NCBI RefSeq assembly: GCF_019890635.1
Contig: NZ_JAIOAB010000005.1
Span: forward strand, 1 to 64,000
Source of the DNA: Streptomyces sennicomposti
GTDB taxonomy: Bacteria; Actinomycetota; Actinomycetes; Streptomycetales; Streptomycetaceae
Direction: 5' to 3'
Length of the DNA: 64,000 nucleotides
Translations under genes and position numbers: made by a program
Notes under the pieces: model-generated
What the model was told of the DNA's origin: nothing
Seen by the model: only the letters and a program-made list of their open reading frames with translations
Databases searched by the model: none
Shown here: in pieces, positions 27,283 to 36,567 of the stretch
Layout: every line of letters starts with the position of its first letter
Numbering within the stretch: position 1 is the stretch's first letter

Positions 27283-29475
27283 TTGGTGGCGCGGGAGTGG
27301 CTGGGGCGTGCGGCGCGGCTGGAGGAGGCCGCGCGCGGTGTCGTCGCCGATCACGCGCGGGCCGTCGAAGCCGTGCGCGCCGCGCTGGAGCCGCTGCGGG
27401 ACGCCGTGGTGCGGCGCGAACTCGACGCCATCCCCGTCGGCCGGCTCCAGGACGTCACCGAGGGGCGGCTGCGCCTCGGGAGCGTCGAGAAGAGCGGGCT
27501 GCGCACGGTCGCCCAGGTCCTCGACGCCGGGCCCTACCGGCTGCGGCAGATACCCGGCGTCGGAGAGCGCACCGTCGGCCAGATCCTCGCCGCCGCCCGC
27601 CGGATCTCCGAGGCCGTGCACGAGACCGCGGCCGTCCACCTGGACGTGGACCGGCCCGAACTGCGCACCACCGCCCTGGTCGCGGCCCTGCACGTGCTCG
27701 TCGAGGCCGGCCCGGACGCCCAGCGCGCCGTCGCCAAGGCCACCGGCCTGGCGCAGCGGCTCGCCCCCTTGCTCGCCGACGCCCGGCCCGCCGCCGGGCG
27801 CCTCCGGCTGCTGCTGACCGGCCGTGAGAAGAAGGCGCGCGCCCTCGCGGCGGTCGCCGAGGTCCGTTCGCTGGTCGAGGAGGCCGAACGGGCCGGTCTG
27901 CCCGAGCTGTTCGCGCAGGCCTCCGTCGATCTGCTGCGCGGAGCCCCGTCCGACCTCGCGGCCTGGGTGGACTTCGAACTCCGCTCCGCCGACTACTACG
28001 GCCTGCTCGCCGAGATCTCCGGGCACCCGCCCGACACGGCCGCCGCCGAGGGGTTCCTGCCCGACGAGATCGCCGAGCGGGTGCGGACCCAGCGCCTGGA
28101 CGACACGCACCGCCGGGTCTCCCTGCGCGGCTACCAGGCCTTCGGCGCGCGCTTCGCCCTCGCCCGGCGCAAGGTGATCCTCGGCGACGAGATGGGCCTC
28201 GGCAAGACCGTCCAGGCCATCGCCGTGCTCGCCCACCTCGCCGCCGAGGGGCACAGCCGCTTCCTCGTCGTCTGTCCCGCGAGCGTCCTCGTCAACTGGA
28301 CCCGCGAGGTCGAGTCCCGCAGCACCCTCGGCGTCGTACCGCTGCACGGCCCCGGCCGGCACGAGGCGTACGCCGACTGGCGCGAACGCGGCGGGGTCGC
28401 GGTGACCACCTTCGACGCGCTGCGCGGACTCCCGGCCCCGGACGACGGCGAGACCGCCCTGCTCGTCGTGGACGAGGCGCACTCCGTGAAGAACCCCGCC
28501 GCCAAGCGGTCCCAGGCCGTCGCCCTGTGGGCGGGTCGGTGCGAACGCTGCCTCTTCCTCACCGGCACCCCCATGGAGAACCGGGTCGCCGAGTTCCGCA
28601 ACCTGGTCCGGATGATCGACGCGACGCTCGCGGACTCCCTCGGGGAGCGGGACGCGGTCGTCGGCTCCGTCGCCTTCCGCAAGGCCGTCGCCCCCGTCTA
28701 TCTGCGGCGCAACCAGCAGGACGTGCTCACCGAACTCCCGAGTCTCCAGCACACCGACGAGTGGGAGGAGCTGAGCGCCTCGGACGAGGAGGCGTACCGG
28801 GAGGCCGTGCGCGCCGGGAACTTCATGGCGATGCGGCGGGCGGCGTACGCGCGGCCCGAGAAGTCGGCCAAGCTGGACCGGCTGCGGGAGATCGTCCGCG
28901 AGGCCGCCGAGAACGGCCGGAAGACGGTGGTCTTCTCCCACTTCAAGGACGTCCTGGGGGTGGTGGGGGAGGCGCTCGCGCCGGCTCCCGGTGACCGCGT
29001 CCCCGTGTTCGGTCCCCTCACCGGGGCCGTCCCCGCCGCCCGGCGGCAGCGGATCGTCGACGACTTCGGCGGCGTACGCGGCCCCGCCGTGCTGCTGGCG
29101 CAGATCCAGGCCGCCGGTGTCGGGCTCAACCTCCAGGCCGCCTCCGTCGTCGTCCTGTGCGAGCCGCAGGTCAAGCCGACCGCTGAGCATCAGGCGGTCG
29201 CCCGCGCCCACCGGATGGGCCAGATCAGGCCGGTCCGCGTGCACCGCCTCCTGGCGACCGGGGGCGTGGACGAGCGTCTGGTGCGGCTGCTGGAGCGCAA
29301 GTCCCGGTTGTTCGACGCCTACGCCCGCCGCAGCGCCGTCGCCGAGGCCAGCCCCGACGCGGTCGACGTGTCCGACCTCGAACTCGCCCGCCGGATCGTC
29401 GAGGAGGAGCAGGAGCGCCTGGGCGTGACGGACGCGTCGGGCGACGCCGAGGGCGCCCTCGCATCCACCGAATGA
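27283..29475 (+). CDS. SNF2-family DNA-dependent ATPase with helix-hairpin-helix domain
   Basis: A 730-residue protein from a GTG start. Residues about 73-110 form a helix-hairpin-helix DNA-binding module (AGPYRLRQIPGVGERTVGQI). The SNF2 ATPase core has motif I GDEMGLGKT (301-309), the DEAH box (397-400) and TGTPMENRVAEFRNLVRMID. The C-terminal helicase half has VVFSHFKDVLGVV, AAGVGLNLQAASVVV and motif VI QAVARAHRMGQIRPVRVHRL. Such enzymes remodel or translocate on DNA; the bacterial members act in repair, transcription recycling or defence. Its partner is unknown. Its last codons (ASTE-stop) form part of the first unit of a tandem array. Confidence 0.85.
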   Translation: MVAREWLGRAARLEEAARGVVADHARAVEAVRAALEPLRDAVVRRELDAIPVGRLQDVTEGRLRLGSVEKSGLRTVAQVLDAGPYRLRQIPGVGERTVGQILAAARRISEAVHETAAVHLDVDRPELRTTALVAALHVLVEAGPDAQRAVAKATGLAQRLAPLLADARPAAGRLRLLLTGREKKARALAAVAEVRSLVEEAERAGLPELFAQASVDLLRGAPSDLAAWVDFELRSADYYGLLAEISGHPPDTAAAEGFLPDEIAERVRTQRLDDTHRRVSLRGYQAFGARFALARRKVILGDEMGLGKTVQAIAVLAHLAAEGHSRFLVVCPASVLVNWTREVESRSTLGVVPLHGPGRHEAYADWRERGGVAVTTFDALRGLPAPDDGETALLVVDEAHSVKNPAAKRSQAVALWAGRCERCLFLTGTPMENRVAEFRNLVRMIDATLADSLGERDAVVGSVAFRKAVAPVYLRRNQQDVLTELPSLQHTDEWEELSASDEEAYREAVRAGNFMAMRRAAYARPEKSAKLDRLREIVREAAENGRKTVVFSHFKDVLGVVGEALAPAPGDRVPVFGPLTGAVPAARRQRIVDDFGGVRGPAVLLAQIQAAGVGLNLQAASVVVLCEPQVKPTAEHQAVARAHRMGQIRPVRVHRLLATGGVDERLVRLLERKSRLFDAYARRSAVAEASPDAVDVSDLELARRIVEEEQERLGVTDASGDAEGALASTE

Positions 29476-29556
29476 CTGCCCTCTCGCGTCCACCGAATGA
29501 CTGTCCTCGCATCCACCGAATGACTCCCCTGGCGTCCACCGAATGACTGCCCTCCC
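29465..29556. repeat. Tandem repeat (about 23 bp, four copies) starting in the SNF2 stop region
   Basis: CCACCGAATGACT begins at 29465, 29490, 29513 and 29536. Most of the flanking unit (GCGTCCACCGAATGACTG, then CCCTC) is shared. The first copy encodes the SNF2 C-terminus S-T-E and the stop TGA. The later copies are untranslated. The remaining gap to 29755 carries no gene. Confidence 0.85.
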
Positions 29557-29755
29557 CGGACGCCGGGCGAGTGACGGCGCCCCACCCCCTCTTGCGCCAC
29601 CCGGGTGACCGCACCCCGCAATCCCCCTCCCTCACCCCCCGACCGACGCCACCCCACCGTCGCTCTCACGCCAACCCGGCGAGCGGGTGAGCCGGGCGGC
29701 GATTACTCCGCGTATCCTCAGGTCGGGACTGGGACGCTCATCGGGGAGGCAGGAC

Positions 29756-32428
29756 GTGGAGTTCCGGTTGCTCGGGTCCGTGGCCGTGGTCACGGAGAGC
29801 GGCGACGTTCCGCTCGGTCCCGTCAAACGGGCGACGCTGCTGGCCGTGCTGCTGCTGCGGCCCAACACCCCGGTCAGCGTCGACCGGCTCACCGAGGCCC
29901 TGTGGGAGCAGGAACCGCCCCTCCACTTCAAGACGGTCGTCCAGGGCCACGTCTCCCGGCTGCGCGCCCTGCTCGCCGCGCACGGTGCGCGGGAGTACGG
30001 CATCGAGCTGGCCACGCACGGGGCAGCGTACGAACTCCAGCTGCCCGAGTCGCTGGTGGACGCGCACCGGTTCGAGGAACTGGTCGGGCTCGCCCGGGTG
30101 CAGCGGCAGCCCGCCGACACCGTACGGATGCTGCGCGAGGCGCTGGCCTGCTGGCAGGGGCCCGCGCTCACCGGGACCGTGCGCAGCGGCCCGCTGGAGG
30201 CGGCCGCCGCCGGGCTGGAGGATCTGCGGCTGTCGGCCGTGGAGGCGCTGGCCGAGGCGTACGGGCAGCTCGGCGAGCACGGCCGGGCCGCCGCCGTGCT
30301 GCGCACCGAGGCCGTCGCGCACCCCCTGCGCGAGTCCCTGGCCGCCGCGCTGATGCTGGCGCTGGGCCGCTCGGGTCGGCAGTCGGACGCCCTCAACTGG
30401 TACCACCGCACCCGCCGCCTGCTCTCCGACGAACTCGGCGTCGACCCGGGCGAGGCGCTGACCGACGCGTACGCCACGCTGCTCAGGGCCGCCGAGCCGG
30501 TCGAGCCCGCCGAAGCCGCCGAGCCCGTGACGGCGTCCGCCCCGCCGCCCGCCGAGGCACCCCCCGTAGCGGAGCTGCTGCCGCGCCCGCCGCGCGGCTT
30601 CACCGGGCGGCGGGCCGAACTCGCCGCGCTCGACGCGGCCGTGGACGGCGGCGACGCGCCCGTCTGCCTGGTCACCGGGCCGGCCGGCGTCGGCAAGACC
30701 GCGTTCGTCCTGCACTGGGCATACCGGCGGCGCGCCGGCTTCCCCGACGGACGCCTCTTCGCCGATCTGCGCGGCTTCAGCGACACCCCGGCGCCCGATG
30801 CCGGGACCGTGCTGCGGGAGTTCCTGCTCGCGCTCGGCGTGCCCGCGCAGCGCGTCCCGGAGACCGCCGCCGCGCGCGGGGCGCTGTTCCGGACGCTGAC
30901 CGAGGGGCGGCGGCTGCTCGTCGTCCTCGACAACGCCCGCTCCTCCGAGCAGGTACGCCCGCTGCTGCCCGGCGGCGACCACTGCGCCACGCTGGTCACC
31001 AGCCGGGACCGGCTCGGCGGGCTCGTCGCCTCCGACGCCGCCCGCCCGGTGCCGCTCGGGCATCTGCCGGCGGCCGACTCGGCGGCGCTGCTCGCGAGTG
31101 TGCTGGGCGAGGACCGGATCGCCGCCGAGCCGGAGGCCGCCGAGCGGCTGGCCGGGCTGTGCGACGGGCTGCCGCTCGCGCTGCGGGTGACCGCCGCCCG
31201 TCTGGCCGGCCGCCCGCAGTGGACGCTGGCCGCGATGGGCCACGAACTCGCCGACGAGCAGGGCCGGTTGGCGCTGCTGAACGTCGAGGACACCGGCGTA
31301 TCGGCGGCGTTGCGGCTGACCGTGCAGCAACTGCCCGAGCCCGCCGCCCGGATGTTCCGCGCGCTCGGCCTGCACACCGGCTCCGATCTGGACCGGTTCA
31401 CGGCGAGCGCCCTCGCCGGCACCACCCCCGCGCAGGCCTCCGCCGACCTGGACCGGCTCGCCGCCGCCCATCTGCTCACCGAGTCCGTGCCCGGCCGCTG
31501 GACGCCCCACGACCTGGTCCGGCTCTACGCGCGCCACCTCGCCCCGCAGGCCGACCCCGAGGGCCTGCGCCGCCTCCTCGACCACTACCTCTACACCGGC
31601 CTCGCCGCCGACGCGGCCGCCGAGCCCGGCTCCCAGCCCTGCTACGCGCTGCCCGCCGACGCCCACCGCCCGGCCGCCACACCGGAGTTCGAGGACCGGG
31701 CCGCCGCCCTCGCCTGGTACGAGGCGGAGCGCGCCGCGCTGGAGGGCGCGGTCGCCGCCGCGGCGGCCCTGGGCCTGCACGACCGGGCCTGGCGGCTGGC
31801 GCTGGTGCAGTGGCCGCTGATGCTGTGGCGGATCACCGATGGCTGGACCCCGCTGCTGGAGGCCGGACTCGCCTCGGCCGAACTCGTGGGCGACCTGGAC
31901 GCGCAGTCGCGCACCCGGGCGCTGCTCGGCTGGATCCTGCACGAGGAGGGCCGCGACACCGAGGCCCTGGTCCACCTGGAGCAGGCGCCCGTACTCGCTG
32001 CCGCCGCCGGCGACACGATCAGCGAGGCGATCGCCTACGTCAACCTCGGCGCCGTGCTCAACGGCGTGGGCGAGATGGGGCGGGCCGGGGAGCTGATGTC
32101 GCGGGCGGTGGCCCTCGCCGACCGCACCGGCCACCCCGCGACCCAGGTGCTGACCCTCGGGCACCTGGCCCGGCACTGCCTGACCACCGGCCGGTACGCG
32201 GCTGCCCTCGCGCACACCGCGCGCGCCGCCGAACTCGTCTCGCCGCACGCCGCGGTGGGCCGGGCCGAGCTGCAGATCGTCCGGGGCGAGGCGCTGGCGG
32301 GGCTCGGGCGGGTCACGGAGGCCGCCGACCAGTTCAGGTCGGCCACCCGGGCCGCGGCGGCGGCCGGTTTCACCGAGGGCTCACAGCGGGCGGCCGAGCT
32401 GCTGTCCCGGCTGGCGGCGGGGCGTTAA
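29756..32428 (+). CDS. AfsR/SARP-type regulator with NB-ARC and TPR domains
   Basis: An 890-residue regulator from GTG 29756, chosen over the in-frame ATG 29687 because GGGGAGG lies 7 bases upstream and VEFRLLGSVAVVTESG is the usual SARP start. It has an OmpR-like winged helix (about 1-95), a bacterial transcriptional activation domain (about 98-245) and a linker rich in Pro/Ala. The NB-ARC ATPase has Walker A GPAGVGKT (308-315), LLVVLDNARSSEQV and CDGLPLALRV. A helical TPR-like C-terminus follows (GRAGELMSRAVALADRTG). It probably binds promoters in an ATP-controlled manner. No biosynthetic cluster is adjacent, so it is more AfsR-like than pathway-specific. Confidence 0.88.
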   Translation: MEFRLLGSVAVVTESGDVPLGPVKRATLLAVLLLRPNTPVSVDRLTEALWEQEPPLHFKTVVQGHVSRLRALLAAHGAREYGIELATHGAAYELQLPESLVDAHRFEELVGLARVQRQPADTVRMLREALACWQGPALTGTVRSGPLEAAAAGLEDLRLSAVEALAEAYGQLGEHGRAAAVLRTEAVAHPLRESLAAALMLALGRSGRQSDALNWYHRTRRLLSDELGVDPGEALTDAYATLLRAAEPVEPAEAAEPVTASAPPPAEAPPVAELLPRPPRGFTGRRAELAALDAAVDGGDAPVCLVTGPAGVGKTAFVLHWAYRRRAGFPDGRLFADLRGFSDTPAPDAGTVLREFLLALGVPAQRVPETAAARGALFRTLTEGRRLLVVLDNARSSEQVRPLLPGGDHCATLVTSRDRLGGLVASDAARPVPLGHLPAADSAALLASVLGEDRIAAEPEAAERLAGLCDGLPLALRVTAARLAGRPQWTLAAMGHELADEQGRLALLNVEDTGVSAALRLTVQQLPEPAARMFRALGLHTGSDLDRFTASALAGTTPAQASADLDRLAAAHLLTESVPGRWTPHDLVRLYARHLAPQADPEGLRRLLDHYLYTGLAADAAAEPGSQPCYALPADAHRPAATPEFEDRAAALAWYEAERAALEGAVAAAAALGLHDRAWRLALVQWPLMLWRITDGWTPLLEAGLASAELVGDLDAQSRTRALLGWILHEEGRDTEALVHLEQAPVLAAAAGDTISEAIAYVNLGAVLNGVGEMGRAGELMSRAVALADRTGHPATQVLTLGHLARHCLTTGRYAAALAHTARAAELVSPHAAVGRAELQIVRGEALAGLGRVTEAADQFRSATRAAAAAGFTEGSQRAAELLSRLAAGR

Positions 32429-32490
32429 CGGTACGGGGCGGCGCGGCGTTGGCGGTGCGTGGCAGCGGGGCGTTAGCGGTACGTAAGCGG
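32421..32490. repeat. 24-bp tandem repeat starting at the SARP stop codon
   Basis: GCGTTAACGG, GCGTTGGCGG and GCGTTAGCGG begin units at 32421, 32445 and 32469, exactly 24 bp apart. The TAA in the first is the stop of the SARP gene. The remainder up to the lipoprotein start holds no gene. Confidence 0.8.
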
Positions 32491-32580
32491 GACGGCAGCG
32501 CCGGTGCGGAAGCTGGTGTCCGGCATCGAGGAACGGTGCCGGAAACGACCGCTTCACCACCGTCACGGGGGAGAACCACC

Positions 32581-33351
32581 ATGCGCAACCACCGCAAGCA
32601 CACCGTCCTGGCCGCCGCGGCCGTCGCCGCCCTCTCGCTGGGGCTGACCGCGTGCGGCGGCGGCGACGGGACCGGCACGAAGGACGAGGGCGCCGCCGCG
32701 TCGTCGCAGACCGCCACCGCCGTCAAGCCCGACGCCACCTCGAAGACCGACGCCGGCTCGAACACGGACGGCTCGAACACGGACGGCTCCGACGGCTCCG
32801 GTTCGGGCACGGGCGGGGCCGCCGCGCAGACCGCGGCCAAGAACAAGGGCGGCACGTCGGGCGGCGGCAGCGGCACGTCCGCGGGCGGCTCGGGCGGTTC
32901 CGGCAAGTCCTCCGCGTCCGCCCCCGCCTGCGCCTACGGCGATGTGCGGATCACGGTGGAGAAGGCCGACGAGACGCCCACCGAGCACGTGGTGCTGACC
33001 GCCAAGAACATCTCCGGCCGCTCCTGCCGCCTGCTCCAGTACCCGCTGATCGCCTTCGGGCCCATCCAGACCGCCAAGGACATCCCGGCCGTCGCCAAGA
33101 GCAAGCCCCCGGTGCAGGTCGTCCTGGCGCCGGGCGACCCGGCGTACGCGAACGTGCGGGTCGCCAACGGCGGTGTCCACGAGGACAACAAGGTCGTCAC
33201 CTCGTTCACCGTCAACCTCTTCGCCCCCGACGGCCCGGCCGAGGGCAGCGTCGACGTGAAGGCCCCGGCCGGCGGCCTCGCGGTCGACGAGGCGGTCGCC
33301 AAGACCGGCTACTGGACGCCGGAACTGCGCAACGGGGCCGACGAGTTCTGA
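32581..33351 (+). CDS. DUF4232 lipoprotein
   Basis: A 256-residue secreted lipoprotein. The signal peptide ends in the lipobox LTAC with Cys25 as lipid anchor. Residues 26-115 are a flexible Gly/Ser/Thr/Asp-rich linker with duplicated NTDGS units (NTDGSNTDGSDGSGSGTGG). The C-terminal DUF4232 domain starts at ACAYGDVRITVEKADETPTE and includes SCRLLQYPLIAFG and VQVVLAPGDPAYANVRVANG. The ATG is preceded by GGGGGAG. It follows the SARP gene after a repeat-filled gap. The function of the family is unknown; it is common on Streptomyces cell surfaces. Confidence 0.85.
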   Translation: MRNHRKHTVLAAAAVAALSLGLTACGGGDGTGTKDEGAAASSQTATAVKPDATSKTDAGSNTDGSNTDGSDGSGSGTGGAAAQTAAKNKGGTSGGGSGTSAGGSGGSGKSSASAPACAYGDVRITVEKADETPTEHVVLTAKNISGRSCRLLQYPLIAFGPIQTAKDIPAVAKSKPPVQVVLAPGDPAYANVRVANGGVHEDNKVVTSFTVNLFAPDGPAEGSVDVKAPAGGLAVDEAVAKTGYWTPELRNGADEF

Positions 33352-33421
33352 CCGCCCCGTCCATCGACCGCCCCTCGCGTACGGGCCGGCTCCCCCGGCC
33401 GGTCACGGCGCGAGGCGGACG

Positions 33422-33454
33422 GGAGGGCCCCGCCGGCCACCGGCGGGGCCCTCC
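33422..33454. terminator. Terminator of the DUF4232 gene
   Basis: GGAGGGCCCCGCCGG (33422-33436) and CCGGCGGGGCCCTCC (33440-33454) form a perfect 15-bp stem with a CCA loop, about 70 bp after the stop. Confidence 0.85.
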
Positions 33455-33765
33455 GGGTATGTCTCCGGGCGCCCCCGGATGGTTACTCCGGGTGCTTCCC
33501 TGGGTTTCCCTCCGGGTGTTCGCCCGAGTGCGCGGCCCGGTCCCCTCACCGGCCGCCCCTCACCGGCCCTCCGCCACCGGCCGGCAGGCCTGCGCGTACG
33601 CCCGCACCAGCGGCCGTGCCGCCTCCCCCTGGGCGACGACGCGGCCACCGCGCTCCTCACCCACCTCGACCAGACTCGCGAAGAGATCACCGCCTGGGAG
33701 AGCCACACCCGGGCCGCGGCCTTCGGAGACTGAGCGGGACTGCCCGCCCCCTTGAGGGCGTGCGC
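33455..33765 (+). other. Gap without a supported gene; possible C-terminal gene fragment
   Basis: One frame ending at 33733 finishes DDAATALLTHLDQTREEITA then WESHTRAAAFGD, which looks like a natural helical C-terminus of a small regulator. The sequence before it is Pro/Arg-rich and unconvincing, with no ribosome site. It may be the decayed tail of a lost gene. Confidence 0.3.
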
Positions 33766-33771
33766 TAGGTT
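33766..33771 (+). promoter_or_regulatory. -10 element for a leaderless GNAT transcript
   Basis: TAGGTT is followed by 7 bases and the ATG of the acetyltransferase gene, with no ribosome-binding site in between. Confidence 0.45.
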
Positions 33772-33778
33772 GCCCGCC

Positions 33779-34327
33779 ATGACCGAGCTCGGACCCGTCG
33801 CCTGGCCGCCCGCCCCGATCAGGACCGAGCGGCTCGTGCTCCGCGAGTCCCGGGCCCGGGACCGTGCGGTGTTCATCGAGCTGTTCGCCTCGTCGGCGGT
33901 CCGCGCCTACCTCGGCGGGCCCCGGCCGCGCGACGAACTCGAACGCACGGTTCCCGAGGTGCCCGCGCGGCGCCCCGGTCTCTTCGTGATCGATCTCGAC
34001 GGAGCGATGATCGGCACGGTCGGCCTGGACCGGCGTGCCGCGGAGCGTCCGGGCCACATCCGTCCGGAGAGCGGGGAGGCCGAGCTCAGCTACATGTTCC
34101 TGCCTCAGGCGTGGGGGCACGGGTACGCGGCCGAAGCGTGCGCGGCGGCACTCGGCTGGTTCGCCGGCGCGTTCCCCGGCGAACCGGTGGTGCTCTGCAC
34201 CCAGGCCGCGAACGACCGCTCGATGCGCCTCGCGGCGAAGCTGGGGTTCACCGAGGCGGCACGATTCGAGGAGTGGGACGCCGAGCAGTGGTTCGGCGTA
34301 CGGACCTCGGCCGCGCCGCCTGGTTGA
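33779..34327 (+). CDS. GNAT-family N-acetyltransferase (RimJ/RimL type)
   Basis: A 182-residue acetyltransferase from ATG 33779. The RimJ/RimL-like N-terminus is PIRTERLVLRESRARDRAVF. The acetyl-CoA region is ELSYMFLPQAWGHGYAAEAC, where the usual Q/RxxGxG/A is QAWGHGYA. The C-terminus has CTQAANDRSMRLAAKLGFTE, the typical N-x-x-S-x-x-L-x-x-K-x-G-F motif. The substrate (ribosomal protein N-terminus or small molecule) is unknown. It converges on the threonine-synthase-like gene; a small CCTAGC/GCTAGG hairpin (34339-34360) lies between them. Confidence 0.88.
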   Translation: MTELGPVAWPPAPIRTERLVLRESRARDRAVFIELFASSAVRAYLGGPRPRDELERTVPEVPARRPGLFVIDLDGAMIGTVGLDRRAAERPGHIRPESGEAELSYMFLPQAWGHGYAAEACAAALGWFAGAFPGEPVVLCTQAANDRSMRLAAKLGFTEAARFEEWDAEQWFGVRTSAAPPG

Positions 34328-34355
34328 GCCGGGAATCACCTAGCTGTGCACGGTG

Positions 34356-35462
34356 CTAGGCGTGCGCGAGGCCTGATTTGAGGCCGGCGCCGCACAGGGG
34401 GACCGCAGCTGACTTTCCGGCCAGGGCGCCCTCTCGTACGGCGGCCCAGCAGGCGACGCCGGTGGACTCCACGAACAGGCCGCGGGAGGCCAGGTCCAGT
34501 TGGGCGTGGCGGATCTGGTCCTCCGTGACGGTCAGGAACGTGCCGCCCGAGTCGCGGACCGCGCGCAGGATCTGGCGGGCGCGGGGCGGGCGGGGGATGG
34601 CGATGCCCTCGGCGAGGGTGGGGGCGACGGGGGTGGTCCCGGTGAGTTCGTCGGCGCCCTGCGCGAAGGCCTCGGCCAGCGGCGCGACCGCCGCCGCCTG
34701 CACCGCCCACAGCGCCGGCCGCCGGTCCAGCAGCCCGGCGCCGTACAGTTCGGCGACCGCCAGGGCCGCGCCGAGCAGCAGCGTGCCGTTGCCCACCGGC
34801 AGCACGAGGACGTCGGGCAGGCGGCCGCCGAGGTCCTCCCACAGCTCGTGGACGTAGGTCTTGGTGCCGTGCAGGAAGTACGGGTTGTAGACGTGCGAGG
34901 CGTAGAAGGTCCCGGGCTGGTCCGCCGCCCGGCGGGCCGCGGCCCCGGCCGCCTCGCGGCCGCCGTCGACCAGTTCCACCCGCGCCCCGTGCGCCTCGAT
35001 CTGCTCCAGCTTCTTCGCCGAGGTGCCGAACGGGACGTACACCGTGCAGGGCAGCCGCGCGCGGGCGCAGTACGCGGCCACCGACGTGCCCGCGTTGCCG
35101 CTGCTGTCGGCGACCACCCGGCGGGGTTCGGCGCGCAGCGCGAGTTCGGCCAGCAGCACCGCGCCGCGGTCCTTGAAGGACAGCGTCGGCATCAGGTAGT
35201 CGAGCTTGGCCGAGATGTCGTCCGTCAGCGGCACCAGCGGGGTGCGGCCCTCGCCGAGGGAGATCGTGGGCGGCGCGAGCGGCAGCGTCTCGGCGTACCG
35301 CCACAGGGAGTTCACGCGTCCGGTGAGGGACTTCAGCGGGGCCGGCGTGGGCGAGAAGTCGAGGTCCAGGGGTCCGTGGCAGGAGGGGCAGCACCAGGCC
35401 AGGGAGGCGCCGGGGATGCGGACGCCGTCGGTCGGGCAGTAGCGGTCCGGCAGAGGGGTCAT
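34356..35462 (-). CDS. Threonine-synthase-like PLP-dependent enzyme
   Basis: A 368-residue fold-type II PLP enzyme. An N-terminal zinc-knuckle-like segment has Cys9, Cys24, Cys25 and Cys28. The PLP-binding lysine is Lys97 in TLSFKDRG, and the phosphate-binding loop is SSGNAGTS. Later blocks are ILVLP-type VLPVGNGTLLLGAALA and PTLAEGIAIPRPPRARQI. Most such proteins are annotated as threonine synthase, but this one is shorter than some and stands alone, so another beta-replacing or lyase activity is possible. It diverges from the GntR gene. Confidence 0.78.
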   Translation of the reverse strand: MTPLPDRYCPTDGVRIPGASLAWCCPSCHGPLDLDFSPTPAPLKSLTGRVNSLWRYAETLPLAPPTISLGEGRTPLVPLTDDISAKLDYLMPTLSFKDRGAVLLAELALRAEPRRVVADSSGNAGTSVAAYCARARLPCTVYVPFGTSAKKLEQIEAHGARVELVDGGREAAGAAARRAADQPGTFYASHVYNPYFLHGTKTYVHELWEDLGGRLPDVLVLPVGNGTLLLGAALAVAELYGAGLLDRRPALWAVQAAAVAPLAEAFAQGADELTGTTPVAPTLAEGIAIPRPPRARQILRAVRDSGGTFLTVTEDQIRHAQLDLASRGLFVESTGVACWAAVREGALAGKSAAVPLCGAGLKSGLAHA

Positions 35463-35814
35463 GAGCGCAGGTTAAGCCCCTGGGGTGCGTGTGTCCCGGG
35501 ACGACGGCGGGGGCGGGGGCGTCGGGGGAGGCTCGTGCGGCGCGGGCGGCGCGGGCGACCGATCGTTATCGGTCACGGGACGCGAAGTTCAGGTCCCGGC
35601 TGCCGGGGCGGGGGCCGGAGGCGTCCGGACCCACGGGACGGAGGGGTGGCGGCGGGATGAGGTGTGACGGCCGTCATAGCGGGGAGAAACCGCCTGGGTA
35701 AAGCCCTCCGACGGCAGACGTCATCACATCGAGTGATTCCCTGGCCTTCGCTTGCAAGTTACAACCTACGGTTGTCAGGCTGTTGCTGTCTGTAGAACCT
35801 GATGGGAGTGGCCA
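35463..35814. promoter_or_regulatory. Divergent intergenic region with two inverted repeats
   Basis: No gene is present. GACCGAT-CGTT-ATCGGTC (35557-35574) lies nearer the PLP-enzyme gene. ACAACC-TAC-GGTTGT (35761-35775) lies 40 bp upstream of the GntR start and overlaps its likely promoter (TTGTCA at 35772, TAGAAC at 35793). The second is a candidate autoregulatory GntR site. Confidence 0.55.
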
Positions 35815-36567
35815 GTGACTTTCGGTGAGCAGCCGGCGTATCTGCGTGTCGCGGGTGATCTCCGCCAGAAGATCGTCGACGGTCTGCTGCCGCCGCACAC
35901 CCGCCTGCCCTCCCAGGCCAGGATCCGCGAGGAGTACGGCGTCTCGGACACCGTCGCGCTGGAGGCGCGCAAGGTGCTGATGGCGGAGGGCCTGGTCGAG
36001 GGCCGCTCCGGGTCCGGGACGTATGTGCGCGAGCGGCCCGTGCCGCGCCGGGTGGCCCGCTCCGGGTTCCGCCCGGTCGGCGGGGCCACCCCGTTCCGGC
36101 AGGAGCAGGCGGCGGCCGAGGCGCGCGGCACCTGGGAGTCCAGCAGCGCGCAGACCGAGGCGAGCGGCGCCATCGCGGAGCGGCTCGGCATCAAGCCCGG
36201 CGACCGCGTGATGTGCACGAAGTACGTCTACCGGGACGCGGGCGAGGCGATGATGCTCTCCACCTCCTGGGAGCCCCTCGCCCTCACCGGCCGCACGCCC
36301 GTGATGCTGCCCGAGGAGGGGCCGTTGGGCGGCATGGGCGTGGTGGAGCGGATGCGCGCCATCGACGTCATCGTGGACAACGTCACCGAGGAGGTCGGCG
36401 CCCGCCCCGGCCTCGCCGAGGAACTGCACACCCTCGGAGGCGTCCCCGGCCATGTCGTCCTGGTCGTCCAGCGCACCTTCTACGCCTCCGGCCGCGCCGT
36501 GGAGACGGCGGACGTGGTGATCCCCGCCGACCGGTACCGGGTGGCGTACCACTTGCCCGTGAAGTAA
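35815..36567 (+). CDS. GntR-family regulator with UTRA domain
   Basis: A 250-residue HutC-type regulator from a GTG start. The winged helix (about 1-75) has YLRVAGDLRQKIVDGLLPPH, TRLPSQARIREEYGVSDTVA and LVEGRSGSGTYV. The UTRA effector domain (about 95-245) follows, with LGIKPGDRVMCTKYVYRDAG and VPGHVVLVVQRTFYASGRAV. It would bind a small ligand and release DNA. The effector is unknown. It is divergent from the PLP-enzyme gene, which may be one of its targets. It is likely autoregulated by the ACAACC-TAC-GGTTGT site. Confidence 0.88.
   Translation: MTFGEQPAYLRVAGDLRQKIVDGLLPPHTRLPSQARIREEYGVSDTVALEARKVLMAEGLVEGRSGSGTYVRERPVPRRVARSGFRPVGGATPFRQEQAAAEARGTWESSSAQTEASGAIAERLGIKPGDRVMCTKYVYRDAGEAMMLSTSWEPLALTGRTPVMLPEEGPLGGMGVVERMRAIDVIVDNVTEEVGARPGLAEELHTLGGVPGHVVLVVQRTFYASGRAVETADVVIPADRYRVAYHLPVK

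Noticed and set aside
29605..33351. 1248-codon plus-strand frame spanning the SARP and DUF4232 genes
   Set aside because: Only its last 256 codons (from 32581) are real; the rest is an alternative frame of the SARP gene.
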